This document shows, piece by piece, positions 32,907 through 44,220 of a stretch of 64,000 bases of DNA. Numbering within the stretch: the first letter of the stretch is position 1; each line of letters begins with the position of its first letter. Source of the stretch: Batillaria attramentaria. Taxonomy: Eukaryota; Mollusca; Gastropoda; Batillariidae. The notes beneath the pieces were generated by a model. It saw only the letters and a program-made list of their open reading frames with translations, did not search any database and was not told where the DNA came from. The position numbers and the translations under genes are program-made. The stretch spans positions 1,872,501 to 1,936,500 of the forward strand of contig JACVVK020000056.1 of NCBI GenBank assembly GCA_018292915.2, given 5' to 3'.

Positions 32907-33527
32907 TTCATCGGCTTAACCGAGCGCATCTTGGTAAACGTTCTCTAAGTATCCGATTTATGGGGGTGAAGCCTGACGTACAGCAAGGGACCCAATAAAC
33001 AACAGTCAATCATTATTCCCTCGTCAGTAAAGGTGTGTGTGTTCTTCCAGGGGCTATGGATTGTTCGGTTCACGCCGAACTTTGTGGAGGGTGACTGGGC
33101 TTTGAACAACAGCTTCATCACTCAATCACTTGCTCCCAACATCAGAGACAGGTCGATAAACAACGCCGACACGAGGGTTGCGGAGGGTCGGGGGGGAAAG
33201 AATATGATTAATGATGCCTAGCGTTTAAGTGCCGTGGAAAACTCTTCCTAAACTTAGCTGCTGTCATGTGCTGCTTGTCGGTTTTCTCGGCAATAGGTGA
33301 ATAACTTTGAGCTGAGCTCTGCTACAGCCATTTCCACCTGGAATGCGCCATTCAATTCTGTAATATGCAGGAACAAGTAATATACGAAGTTTGTTGTTTA
33401 AAAGAGCAGGGTGAACTTCAGATCTTTTTTTAAATTTAAAATCTAGATCGCCAGTCACATTTAAAATGATTGATGAAATGGAATTGTAATAGAAATGATC
33501 CTCTTAGTCAATCACGGCGTATGCCAT
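32907..33527. other. No recognised feature
   Basis: The 33033-33221 ORF lacks a recognised domain. Confidence 0.4.
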
Positions 33528-33539
33528 TACAAGGAGGAG

Positions 33540-33664
33540 TGGGCGGATGGGTGGGTGGGTGTTTGGGAGTTTAACGTCCTTTTCCACCACATAAGGGTGA
33601 TATCAAAGACGGGACAACGAGAAAAAGGCCAGCACAAATATCTGGCCCCAGCTGGGATTCGAAC
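33540..33664 (-). mobile_element. SINE-A copy, 5' truncated
   Basis: Tail to the B box. Duplications TTACAAGGAGGA (33528-33539) and TTACGAGGAGGA (33665-33676). Confidence 0.88.
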
Positions 33665-33676
33665 TTACGAGGAGGA

Positions 33677-34606
33677 AAAGAGATATCTTTGGAGCTCGTG
33701 GTCAGTTGGACACCTCAAAGAAACACTTGCCAGGAGACTAGACTGAACGGGAGTTAATTTGCAGTTTCTTGGTGCAAAAGTGCGTACTGAATTCAGAGCA
33801 AGTAGATGGGCAATGGAATCATGATGGCCCTGTTAGGTTTCGAACTTACAACCTTCCAGTCTCAAAGTCCGAAGCTCCACCAATTTGAGCTAATCGATCT
33901 GGCAAAGGACGAGCTCAGGAAGATTTTTTTTTTTAAACCCACTAAATTGTTTTTGCCAATTATTTACTCCCCGATTTGGCAAAGGACGTGCTAAGGAAGT
34001 TGCTTTTTATTATCATTTAAATCTTCGGTCAATTAAGCCCCTATCGTTTTAGAAACGACGACGGAAATCGTGTTCACTTCGCTGGCAGAAAAATCTGCGA
34101 GAGGTCACGAGAAGGCAGAAGAGCGGAGCAAAGGGAGGTAATTAGCTGGCATTACCAGGGTGCCGGCGTGAGTGAGGAACGGTCTGGAGAACGACACTAG
34201 TCACCCTCTCCCATTCATCACGGCAACATTCTGTGCACCCCCGACCTGAGCACAGGAGAAGAGGGAGGGAATTCCACTCGTTGATCCAGAATGTTCTCTT
34301 GCCCTCCCAGCTCCGCCTATAGTGTTAGTGTCTCAGGGGTGAGCAAGCACAAGGCTGTCTTGAAGAACGACGGCGCTCTTACGCTGTTCAAAACGCTTTT
34401 TTGTCACTGCCCTCCAAAGGAGGAGAGGAGGAACGGAAGATGCCAGCAGAGGGGTTAGAATGTTTTCTAGCAGAATGTCTGCTGCAGGTGTCTATGAGTA
34501 AACGTGCAAAACATGCTCCTGTTTTTGCTCTTCCGCCCACGTCAGTCGTCCAGGTGTCGCTGAAAGTTTCTCGTAATCCGTGTCACCGTATCATTCTACG
34601 CATTCT
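33677..34606. other. No recognised feature
   Basis: A diverged tRNA-like stretch near 33830-33890 (TTTCGAACTTACAACC) may be an old SINE head. Nothing else is supported. Confidence 0.35.
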
Positions 34607-34620
34607 CACTACGGTGGCTG

Positions 34621-34795
34621 GGGAGAAGGAGGGTGGCCGAATGGTAGAGCGTTGGATTTCCAATGCTGGGGTCGTGAGTTCGAATCCCGGCTAGGGCCAA
34701 ATATTTGTACTGGCTTTTTCATCGTTGCCCCGTCTTCGATATCACAAGTATGTGGTGGTAAGGGAAACTCCCAAGCAACCCCCCCCCCCCCCCTC
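34621..34795 (+). mobile_element. SINE-A copy, full length
   Basis: Complete copy with a C-run in its tail. Duplications CACTACGGTGGCTG (34607-34620) and CACTACAGTGGTTG (34796-34809). Confidence 0.9.
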
Positions 34796-34864
34796 CACTA
34801 CAGTGGTTGATTGCTGTTTGCAGGTTTATCGTTCTTTCCAACATTGATATAAACCGAACCTCTT

Positions 34865-35048
34865 AAAAGCCCATGCAGTTTTATTTGAAATTTTAAGATC
34901 ACTAGAAGCCACCCCAATCCACTATCATGCAATCTACAGCGGTCTCGGGCCTAGCAGGGAAAGACCAGGCCTTGTGTAATAGTGGCTTGAAGTGGTTCCT
35001 AATGGTGTGCAGTGGCTTGTTCTTTTAACCAGTCGTATCATATAGTGG
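34865..35048 (-). mobile_element. SINE-B body copy
   Basis: Collinear with 22590-22785, including CTGCAGCGGTCTCGGGCCTA-like centre and GTGTAATAGTGGCTTGAAG. Head missing. Confidence 0.75.
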
Positions 35049-35051
35049 GCA

Positions 35052-35190
35052 GGGGGGTGGCTGGCCTCGAGTTAAGTCAATGACAGGGCAACGAGGAAAA
35101 AGCCAGCAACACGATTTTTATTCTCCCAGCCGGGAGACTCGAACTCACGACGTGAACAAGTGCAATGCCCTAACAACGCGGTCATCTAAG
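35052..35190 (-). mobile_element. Diverged tRNA-derived SINE related to SINE-A
   Basis: AGGGCAACGAGGAAAAAGCC, then CCCAGCCGGGAGACTCGAAC and a head-like CGCGGTCATCTAAG. The body motif around GATATCA is lost. Confidence 0.6.
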
Positions 35191-35223
35191 TAGGTAAGTA
35201 GTTAAGCTAGGGATTCCCCCCCC

Positions 35224-35228
<5 letters not shown>

Positions 35229-35259
<31 letters not shown>
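35229..35259. repeat. (CA)n microsatellite
   Basis: CA run after a C-run. Confidence 0.93.
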
Positions 35260-35573
35260 GAGTGATTGGATACGGCCCTAACCGGCTGCTTATGGGAGGA
35301 AAGACGGCTATCCTATATGAGAAAAGGCGAACAGTCCGGCTGAACACGATTCAGTCCAGGCAGACTGGGGAGCCTTGACTGTGACGGATCTGTTGCACAA
35401 ACAGATCCAGTTATACAGTCTGAGGAAACAGCTCCTTGGTACAATGGAACCGCTTGAAACCCTTTCTTCATCTCGGCCATCCCAGTTTCCCCTCGTCTGA
35501 GCGAAAATAGAGAAATATTTTTTTCTTGTAGCTTATAGTTGGTGTTACTAGGCAGGTGTTATTCTCGTTGGTA

Positions 35574-35636
35574 ATGGGAGAGCCGGATTAGTGGAATGGA
35601 AAAGGACGTTAAAATTCCAAACACCCACTCCACCCT
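35574..35636 (+). mobile_element. SINE-A copy with large internal deletion
   Basis: The first bases (GAGCCGGATTAG) are joined directly to GGAAAAGGACGTTAAA and the tail. Near-duplications CTCGTTGGTA (35564-35573) and CTTGTTGGTA (35637-35646) show it is one insertion. Confidence 0.8.
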
Positions 35637-35646
35637 CTTGTTGGTA

Positions 35647-35996
35647 GCTGCTGCTGCCGCTGTAGCTGTACCCTACATTCTTGCTGTCTCCGTCTCTCCT
35701 GTTCTGTATCTCGTTATTTTATGGACTGTCCACCATATCATCTGAAAAAAAGGACCAAGCGCTTATCGATTCCGCAGCGCTTAAGTCCTTTTGCCCGGTG
35801 ACGGTGCTAATCTTCCTGATTCATGCAATGGGTGATACGACGCGGAAAATGTCTGCGCGCCTTGTGACTACGAAATCTCTTCTTGACAGGATTGGATGAG
35901 CAAAGGGGCAACTGATACTGATAACACTTCTTTCTTACTCATCAAGATGGTATTCAGTTTATCGCGATATACTTTCACCTGATCTTTGTGACTTCT
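35647..35996. other. No supported gene
   Basis: A 72-codon frame at 35681-35899 is unrecognised. Confidence 0.35.
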
Positions 35997-36210
35997 GCGA
36001 GTGAGTGAGTGAGTGAGTTTTTAGGGCTTAAAGCCGCGCAAGCCACAAAGACTAATTCGCGGCTGAGTGTGCCTGCACTACATGAAAAAAACAAAAATGT
36101 AATACGACAAAGGATGCAAACTGGTCTACGGGGCGGTATAAACCCAGGACATGCAGGAGACGCTGCACCTTCATGCTAATTTCTCGAACTCCCGATTACA
36201 AAAAAAGTGT
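35997..36210 (+). repeat. R2 repeat, long copy
   Basis: Begins with GAGT units and continues GCCGCGCAAGCCACAAAGAC to GAACTCCCGATTAC. Confidence 0.88.
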
Positions 36211-36424
36211 AGCAAAAAAAAAAAAAAGTGTAGAAAACAAATAGCAATTACAACTAGGTAAAACAAAGATAAATACTAAGCGCATAAACAGCAAATATTG
36301 CAACTTATCATCTCCTAGGCGCAATAAACCAGTTCGCAGCGTATGCCCAGCATCACTTATTCCTAGATACAGGTAGTGCAGACGTGGTTGTGGGGCTTAG
36401 AAAGAAGAAATTGAAGTCAAGATT

Positions 36425-36608
36425 TTCTTTTGGGTTGTCTGATTGTAGTGTTGATATGATATGTTGTGTGTTTTGTGAAGGTGTACTGCATTGTTTGTAT
36501 GTGACTGCATTATTCTAATGTTTTTCTTTTCTTTTCCTTGTAAAGTGCTGTGAGCTCTCTGCGAGAAAGAGCGCTATATAAATATCAATTATTATTATCA
36601 TTATTATT
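36425..36608 (+). mobile_element. LINE-type 3' end
   Basis: TTGTAAAGTGCTGTGAGCTC, then GAGCGCTATATAAATATC and an ATT tail. This is the usual 3' end of many animal LINEs. Confidence 0.75.
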
Positions 36609-36708
36609 GTCTGTCTGGTTTTTGCTGCTGGTGAGGTGTAGTATACACACGGCAAGGACATCGCCAAGAACTGCTGACCTTCTAAATGCAACTTACTACA
36701 CCAGCACG

Positions 36709-36715
36709 CACACAC

Positions 36716-36776
<61 letters not shown>
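36709..36776. repeat. (CA)n microsatellite
   Basis: CA array with two CCCA interruptions at its left. Confidence 0.95.
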
Positions 36777-36777
<1 letters not shown>

Positions 36778-36835
36778 TAAAATTCAGGTTTGTCTTTGTC
36801 AGATATAAAACAACGTTAAACTCTGTCTGAATTCG

Positions 36836-37035
36836 GGAGCCGGAATAGCCGATTGGTAGAGCGTTGGACTCTCACTGCTCGGGCCGTGAGTTCGAATCTC
36901 GTCTGGGGCCCAATCTTTGTGCAGGCCTTTTTCTCGTTGCCCCATCTTTGATATCACCCACGCGTGGTGGAAAAGGACGTTAAACACCTAAAAAAAAAAA
37001 CACAAAAAAACACACACACACACCCACCCCACCCA
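36836..37035 (+). mobile_element. SINE-A copy, full length with expanded A/C tail
   Basis: The tail is extended by A-rich and CA repeats. Duplications GTCTGAATTCG (36825-36835) and GTCTGAACTCG (37036-37046). Confidence 0.9.
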
Positions 37036-37349
37036 GTCTGAACTCGAAAACTGAAAACCCAAGAACGGATGTCTAGAAATTGAAGAAACAAAGAGCAGGT
37101 TTCAAAGGAACTGTTGGAAATTCCTCTTAACTCACAATTCTCTCTGAATTCAATACAAAAGGTTGGGGGGTTTTTTGCGCGTATGTATTTATGGCAGCAG
37201 TAGCCTAATGTAAAGCAAACTATAAAATAAAATACAATTAGATAAACCACAACATAAATATTTTTGTTGATATGTCATCTGTTTGGCAGTGCTCAGACTG
37301 AGGTTCACTTTCCCCAAACACGACAAGATTGTTTTGAGGAACTCAGTTT

Positions 37350-37679
37350 TCAGACTGGAACTGCTACGACGATAGAATGTCTTTGTCGCTGTTGGTTGCA
37401 AACAAGAATTCTGGTAAAGTAGGTGGCCCACTGTGCAGCGACTCTCAAACTGTTCGTGGAGAGTAAAGTCACCAGACGTGAGTTCCCGCCATCCATCTTG
37501 CTAACCTTAGGAATCCTTCTTGGCGTGGGGTCAACAGTCGCTATTTCTACGTTGTAGGTTTGGTCGAGTTGTAGGTTGTAGGTGGGCGAATGACTCGTGC
37601 CAATGTCTGAAGCAGTTTTGTCTGACGACAACCGTGCTGCATTCGCTGTGTTAGAGGGAACTGATACTGTAGTAAGCAT
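37350..37679 (-). CDS. Possible host ORF or exon, unknown protein
   Basis: A 109-codon minus-strand ORF beginning MLTTVSVPSNTANAARLS. Its composition is not repeat-driven. A donor-like CCTAAG|GTTAGC follows DPTPRRIPK, which would end an exon there. No recognised domain, and no acceptor or promoter support. It could be chance. Confidence 0.2.
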   Translation of the reverse strand: MLTTVSVPSNTANAARLSSDKTASDIGTSHSPTYNLQLDQTYNVEIATVDPTPRRIPKVSKMDGGNSRLVTLLSTNSLRVAAQWATYFTRILVCNQQRQRHSIVVAVPV

Positions 37680-37837
37680 TAGTCTACGTCATCTGGAAAA
37701 TGGGCATAAGCGCCATGGATTTTATTGTCGTTTCCGTCCTTTTCTTTCTTCAGATGTCAGCAAACGTTGACAGTGAGTTATAACATGACAAAGAAAAGTG
37801 ATTTTCCAAAGTGAAAACAGCTCAAAACATTGAAGAT

Positions 37838-37890
37838 TTTTTTTTTTTTTTTTTTTTTGGGGGGGGGGGTGGGGGGGGGGGGGGGGGGGT
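37838..37890. repeat. Poly-T / poly-G tract
   Basis: A T run followed by G runs; possible slippage or assembly trouble spot. Confidence 0.9.
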
Positions 37891-38198
37891 AGATATAAAC
37901 GAAGGTCGTTGCACCTTTTTTTGATCAAGACACCGTTCTGTTTTAATGTGTTCCTCACCGTGTGTTACGTGTGTTTTCTTTTTGAGAAAGGATAATGCCA
38001 GTTATACTTAAAGGGGTGCAACAAACACACAACGTGCCCAGAACACAGAAGAATTTCATAATGTTCTGCAGTCAGCAAAATGATAGAGACCCGATTTTGT
38101 AGAACCTCTCATTTCTGGGACGCTGACTATAAATGCGTTAGTAAACCCTGTTCAGAGTGAGTGCGTGAGCTTTTAGATTTAGATGTTTTGATATTAGT

Positions 38199-38398
38199 CA
38201 GGGTGAGTGAGTGAGTGAGTGAGTGAGTGAGTGAGTGAGTTTTTAGGGTAAAGCCGCGCAAACCACAAAGACTAATTCGCGGCTGAGTGTACCTGCACTA
38301 CATGAAAAAAAAAAAATGTAACGTTGGACAAAGGATGCAAACTGGTCTACGGGGCGATATAAACCCAGGACATACAGGAGACGCTGCACCTTCATGCT
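38199..38398 (+). repeat. R2 repeat, long copy
   Basis: Eight or so GAGT units, then the conserved module through GACGCTGCACCTTCATGCTA. Confidence 0.9.
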
Positions 38399-39094
38399 AA
38401 TAACCCTGTTGAGAGACATATGTCAAACGTTGATATTCAGTGATATCAGACTTCTTGGTGAGGGATGCAGATGATGGCTGAATGAACGCCTCCACCAGAA
38501 TACTGACTCTGTTGTCATTCGCAACACAGTCAGCAGCCACGGGCCATTCTGTGCAGACATTCACGAGCCCGCATGAACCTTGAGGCATCTGACGAATCAC
38601 AATCGCTCATAACTCAGTGTCTCTTAAGCACCAGCCTTCTCTTTGAACTTTGCTGTACATTTTTTTTTTATCTCGCTCCTTAAGCTTGTTCTGGGCACCT
38701 GGCTGCAGCTTTTCACAGCTTGAATCATTCTACCTGACGTGAATGCCACTCCCTGCAGGCTGATACAACTCCACAGCTTTCATCTTTACAGCCACGAAAC
38801 TCAGGATCTCTACAACTGAACGGAACCACACACGCAGGTATAAAGCTTTTTAATGGCTAGTTACACCAAGATTTCAGTATCCATTTCAAACATTCCGTAC
38901 CGCGCACGAGCCGTATCCCACGTTTTTGACTCTTTTCGGTTTGGGTCCTTTATGCGAAAATCAGGCAAGATTTAACGGTTCCTCAACGTTTCGACTATTG
39001 TTTTTTGGTCCTTTTCTCCCCCACCGTTTTATTTTATTTTATTTTTTTAGATTACCTTTTTGTTTGCTGAAGTTATGTCCCATTTGTTTGTGTC
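38399..39094. other. No recognised gene
   Basis: CAACGTTTCGACTA near 38984 is the inverse of the CGAAACGTTGA motif at 39112. Otherwise nothing. Confidence 0.4.
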
Positions 39095-39120
39095 CTTAGG
39101 AAGGCGAAAGCCGAAACGTT
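39095..39120 (+). other. Hammerhead-ribozyme-like core remnant
   Basis: CTTAGGAAGGCGAAAGCC followed by GAAACGTT has the layout of a hammerhead core: CUGANGA-like box (one mismatch at the G), a GGC/GCC stem II with GAAA loop, then the GAAA box. Closed stems I and III are not evident, so activity is unlikely. Such motifs occur in Penelope-like and related retroelements. Confidence 0.25.
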
Positions 39121-39289
39121 GACCCGTGCCGTCCTTTGTGAAAGTTAAGGGGTTTCTGTCCCTTTTATGTCGCTTTTATTTAGTTCCTCAACGGTTCTTA
39201 GTGAAGCAAACACGAGTATAATCAAAGTGCAGCACTCCCACTAAGTCAAATTTAAAGCCATGCAGACATAAATTAATTACGATTTCAGA

Positions 39290-39535
39290 CTACGAACTGG
39301 ACACTGCAGACTGCGTGCCCACCTGTGCCGCCTTGGGCTGTCACACTCACCAGACTGTCCGTGCGGAACAGCCCCTCAAACCCCGGAACACATTCTGCAG
39401 TCCTGCCCCCTCTTCAAAGAAGCAAGGACACAACACTGGCCGAACGGAGCCACACTGGCAGAGAAACTCTGGGGCAGCAAAACAGACCTCTTGAAGACCA
39501 CTGCTTATATAAAGACCACAAACCTAATCATCTGA
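39290..39535 (+). pseudogene. LINE C-terminal remnant (RNase H end / Cys-rich)
   Basis: Frame reads LRTGHCRLRAHLCRLGL, then CPCGTAPQTPEHILQSCP, ending at a stop at 39533. The LRTGH...L...C-x-C-G...T-x-E-H...C-P signature is that of I-clade/Nimb-like LINEs just after the RNase H domain. RT and most of RNase H are absent, so this is a 5'-truncated copy. Confidence 0.82.
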
Positions 39536-39572
39536 GGCGGAGTCCAGAACAGGGAACGCAGAAGAAGAAGAA
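39536..39572 (+). mobile_element. LINE 3' tail with GAA repeat
   Basis: GGCGGAGTCCAGAACAGGG then a GAAGAAGAAG tail. Confidence 0.75.
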
Positions 39573-39760
39573 TTACGATTTTTTTTTCTATTGAGGGCAA
39601 TGGTGCAGAACCCCAGACGTACTTGGTAGGAATTGAGTTAGACGATTCGACAGGTACATAAGAGCCATAATTATGTCGTTCTGCTTCTGCGTGCTTGCGT
39701 CCGATTTGCAATTTTTAGTGTAGTAATGGTAGACAAGTAGGAATTTCCTGAAGCCAATTG

Positions 39761-39935
39761 GGGAGCCGGGGTGGCCGAATGGTAGAGCGTTGGACTTCTG
39801 ATGCTCGGGTCGTGAGTTCGTATCCCGGCTGGGGCCAAATATTTGTGCTGCCCCGGCTTTTCATCGTTGCCCCGTCTTTGATATCACCCTATGTGGTGGA
39901 AAAGGACGTTAAACCCCCAAACACCCACGCACCCC
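39761..39935 (+). mobile_element. SINE-A copy, full length
   Basis: Perfect 14 bp duplications CCTGAAGCCAATTG at 39747-39760 and 39936-39949. A CCCCGGC insertion lies in the body. Confidence 0.95.
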
Positions 39936-40185
39936 CCTGAAGCCAATTGTTCCTGTTCTTGAGATCACCAGTAAGTTGAGAAAAGAACGTGAAAGTATAG
40001 ACTGATGCCCTGTTGCGTTTTTCAAGAAATGTTCTCCACAGAAACATATTATTATAATTTTTATTATATTTTTATACTCTTACTGCTGTAATATGTATGG
40101 TTTGATTATTGATTATTTCGTTTGAGTGATTTTAGTGTACTGTCTAATGCTTTTATGACCACCACACCCTAATTTCCAATAAGGG

Positions 40186-40245
40186 GAGGGTGGGTGGATG
40201 TTTGGGAGTTTAACGTCCTTTTCCACCACATACGGGTGATTCCCT
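40186..40245 (-). mobile_element. SINE-A 3' fragment
   Basis: Tail through CCACCACATACGGGTGAT only; fused to a LINE tail on its right. Confidence 0.8.
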
Positions 40246-40285
40246 AAGGGGATAATAAAGATTTATTGAATTGAATTGAATTGTA
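40246..40285 (+). mobile_element. LINE-type 3' tail
   Basis: CCCTAAGGGGATAATAAAGA then a TTGAA repeat, much like 53205-53262. Confidence 0.65.
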
Positions 40286-40474
40286 TACTGAGAACATTGA
40301 GTGCGGTACAGATCAAGTCCGTGTACGTGATTATGGTTTGTATGATTATGGTATGTAGCGGATAATTAGGTTCTGAAGAAACATCTCAAGCCCAATTCTT
40401 GTGCAATGCACAATATTACGCCTTGACTAAAACATATCACAACCACTACCGATTACGAGGCAGAAGAGACAGAC

Positions 40475-40604
40475 GTGTGTGTGTGTGTGTGCGTGTGTGC
40501 GTGCGTGCGTGCGTGCGTGTGTGTGTGTGTGTGTGTGTGTGCGTGCGTATGTGTCAGTGCGCGTGTGTGTGTGTGTGTGTGTGCGTGCGTGCGTGCGTGT
40601 GTGT

Positions 40605-40645
<41 letters not shown>

Positions 40646-40670
40646 CGTGCGTGTGTGCGTGCGTGTGTGT

Positions 40671-40747
<77 letters not shown>

Positions 40748-40808
40748 GGGTAAGGGGGCATAAATAACGGGGCGTTGTGTGTGTGTGTGTGTGTGTATGC
40801 GTGCGTGC

Positions 40809-40896
<88 letters not shown>

Positions 40897-40911
40897 ACGT
40901 GCGTGCGTGCG
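40475..40911. repeat. Very long interrupted (GT)n/(GTGC)n array, two blocks
   Basis: Blocks at 40475-40745 and 40776-40911. Each ends in GTGCGGGGTAAGGGGGCATA, so the block with its right flank looks duplicated. Confidence 0.95.
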
Positions 40912-41430
40912 GGGTAAGGGGGCATAAATGACGGGGCGCTGCGTACATCAATTTTGATAAAGGTTCCGTTCGTCTGAAACTGCCTTTGTCTGGAAGACAC
41001 TTTGATCTTCACCCTCGTTACGATAAATCCTATGAAAACGATTGCCGCTGAGACTAACGGACCGGTGAGGAATTACACAGCTGGCTCCGGAAACAACAGA
41101 GTAAAACTCAGGCCAGCTCCTGGCACGAGTGTCAGAGATGTATGTGTGGGAAGATTACGTGAACGATTTGCTTTATCTGCTGATGTTACGTCATTCATTC
41201 TTCCCAGACAACCGGTGCACCACCCACGCCAAGTGATTGCAGTTTCATCCGTAGTGTGAGAGACTTGGCAAGAGTTTAAAAAAGTTTTTAAAAAAAGCTC
41301 GACTGTGCCTCGTTATCCATATGAAAGAAAAGTTCCGAGGAAAATAATTAATTGCAGTTTCATTCTGCCACTTCGTTGATATTCAGGGATATCACGCATC
41401 TGGAGGAGGGATGCAGGTGATAGCTGAAGC

Positions 41431-41431
<1 letters not shown>
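40912..41431. other. No recognised feature
   Basis: Unique-looking DNA after the GT array. Confidence 0.4.

Positions 41432-41508
<77 letters not shown>
41432..41508. repeat. (GT)n microsatellite
   Basis: Uninterrupted GT run. Confidence 0.95.
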
Positions 41509-41511
<3 letters not shown>

Positions 41512-41519
41512 AAGAACAG

Positions 41520-41665
41520 ATCCGGCGTGGATTTACGTTTGGTGTAAATTTGAATTTTATTCCGATTAGCTTTTATTTTTTGTTGTAATTGTTTCCTTGA
41601 TATGACATGTGCACAAAATATTTGTTGACAGCGGCTATACGAGTATCAATTTATTATTATATTTT
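41520..41665 (+). mobile_element. LINE-type 3' end
   Basis: GACAGCGGCTATACGAGTAT then CAATTTATTATTAT. The GCGGCTATAC-AGTAT plus ATT tail arrangement matches LINE ends such as the one at 36425-36608. Confidence 0.55.
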
Positions 41666-41725
41666 TAAAAACATTGTTTGGCTTCATATGTTTCTGTGTT
41701 TCCAGTGCCAAAGTGAGGTTGGAGT

Positions 41726-41727
<2 letters not shown>

Positions 41728-41769
<42 letters not shown>

Positions 41770-41841
41770 ACACACACACACACACGCACGCACACGCACG
41801 CACGCGCACGCGCACGCGCACGCACGCGCACACGCACACAC

Positions 41842-41878
<37 letters not shown>
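41728..41878. repeat. (CA)n with (CACG)n/(CGCA)n core
   Basis: CA array whose middle (about 41785-41835) is alternating CG/CA DNA. Confidence 0.95.
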
Positions 41879-41879
<1 letters not shown>

Positions 41880-42581
41880 GAGACCTCAGATGCAACCTCG
41901 CACACGGTCGGCAAACATCAGGCGCTAACAAGAAAATGTCGACCGGAAGCAAAGCACTGCGGTTGCGCAAGTGGCGTACACGTGATCAGCGCGTCTGCAG
42001 CTCATCATTGCCTTCCGGCTTCTTTACCTGAGCAGGAAGCTCTGGCGGGAAATGTCGGGATTACAAAGGGATACAAGATGTAGCAAGTTCTCATTCAGCT
42101 TTGGAAAATCGCTCTTTTGTGCTAGCACACAGCAAGTGCAGTGTGACTACGTATTTCGTTGTGAGAATGTGAGAACGTCCAGCAGTCTTCATTCATAAAG
42201 CAGTCAGCTACAGTCTTTCCAAAAAATATTAAGAAGTTTGCCCATGATTTTTTTTCCTCCGTTTTAATCGTTATGATTAGTGCTATCTGCAGCATGTTAT
42301 CTCCAGCTAAAGAGCAATGCCTTTTGTCTGTTTGAGTCTTCTCCCCTTGGTGATGTCAGGCGACACTTTTCAAGTGCGGATGCTTGGAGAATGAGTTGTG
42401 TTTGTGTTTCTCCAAAAAAGAAAAAAGAAAACAGAATGAACTGATTTCAGAGGCAATGGTCTTCGTGGAATCTACAGATATTCCCCTTTCAAAAATATAC
42501 CTAATGTTATGCAAAATTTACAGCGGAAAAGAACTGGAGTAAACCAAAGTAGCGTGGGGGCACACAAGAATTGAAGAACTG

Positions 42582-42583
<2 letters not shown>
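41879..42583. other. No recognised feature
   Basis: Unique-looking sequence. Confidence 0.4.
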
Positions 42584-42616
<33 letters not shown>

Positions 42617-42643
42617 GTACGTGCGTGAGTGCGTGCGGTGCCG

Positions 42644-42713
<70 letters not shown>
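42584..42713. repeat. (CT)n and (GT)n microsatellites
   Basis: CT at 42584-42612, GTGC-rich spacer, GT at 42646-42713. Confidence 0.95.
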
Positions 42714-42716
<3 letters not shown>

Positions 42717-43165
42717 GGTTTGTCTGGGTCCTCGCTTTAGTGCCAAAGTTATTTGCATTCTTTGGCTGCAATTTCCGTCTTGTCTTTACCGACCGTCTAA
42801 AACTTTTGTCTTAATTCTAAAACTTTGCTTTCAGAGTGCTTGTAAGTAAGTTAAGCAGGTTATTTACGCTCGTTTTTGACTGTTCGTCGCATTTTTTTTT
42901 CAAACAAAATATAAACGAGCTTTGGCAACGACTGCTGGCAGGAAGGAGCTGTCTATCCCTTCACATAAATTCTCCCTCTACAAATACCCGCATACATAAA
43001 TTCTCTGTGAGATCGTTTTTACGCATTCAACTTGAAAAAAGGGGACCACGCACGCAGAAGGTTGTTTTCATTGTCAGTGGACCAAGCTGTATTACAAACT
43101 GGTTTGGCAAGAGTTCTGTTTACAATAACCAGGTGCAAGAACTGGAGTTTTTTGGGAGAAGGATT
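42714..43165. other. No supported gene
   Basis: A 130-codon plus frame from 42836 begins without ATG and ends in a poly-Phe artefact from a T run (43170-43191); unrecognised. Confidence 0.35.
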
Positions 43166-43369
43166 AGAGGATTTTTTTTTTTTTTTTTTTTGCATCATGC
43201 ATCATTCACCCAGATACCAGGTTTTTAAACCGGCAGCTCATGTTTTCCCCGTAAAGCCAGCAAGAACTTCCCTTAGACGACATTACGCAAGATTAAAAGA
43301 AAACACGGATGGAGGGCTACAGGAAAGTGGGGCCTTTAGGTGGTAATGATTTCCCCCTTACCCCATCAC

Positions 43370-43479
43370 CTCATTCCCCCCCCCCCATCCCCCCACCACC
43401 ACCACCCCGCCCCACTCTCACCTCCATCCCCACGCCACCATTTCCTAACACATTGAGCACGTACCATACATACCCCTTC

Positions 43480-43575
<96 letters not shown>

Positions 43576-43662
43576 GCACGCACGCAGCAAAATACACCAT
43601 ACCTGTGCCACCTTTTCCTAATTAATATTGAACACCAACCCTACCCCACCCCCCACCCCCCG

Positions 43663-43730
<68 letters not shown>

Positions 43731-43840
43731 AGTACCCCCTCACGCCCACGTCACTTTCTCTTGACACTGGCAATGAGCACTAACACCCCCCCCCCCCACA
43801 CACACACACACACACACGCACACACACGCACACACACACC
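43370..43840. repeat. C-rich and three (CA)n blocks
   Basis: CA blocks at 43482-43574, 43664-43729 and 43787-43840, separated by C-rich spacers sharing CACC and CCCC words. Confidence 0.95.
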
Positions 43841-44155
43841 TCCCTTCCCCCACCAGTTCCCCCCCCCCCAACCCCTTACCACCCTTTTCCCAACACTTTG
43901 TAATATTATAATAAGGCAGCGATACCCTGGTCCTACAACCTCCCGGCAAGGAAAGACGGATTTTATACACGTGAGCAAACGTTTATCTACACGTGTTCGT
44001 CGATTCTTATTACGCATTTAAAACGAAAATAGCGCCCCCTGGCCTGTCATGTTAGATGTATTCGCTCGCTGCGCTGCTTCTCCGGCGGGATTCGAGTGAT
44101 GAGTTTTAAAATGGAGTGGAAAATAGGGAGAGACTGCGAAGCTCAGAAAACGATC

Positions 44156-44157
<2 letters not shown>

Positions 44158-44220
<63 letters not shown>

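Noticed and set aside
40399..41012. Long ORFs of Val-Cys, Thr-His or Arg-Ala repeats
   Set aside because: They are translations of GT/CA microsatellites, here and at 5902, 26938, 41607, 43309, 54315 and 56838. Dinucleotide arrays are open in several frames by nature.
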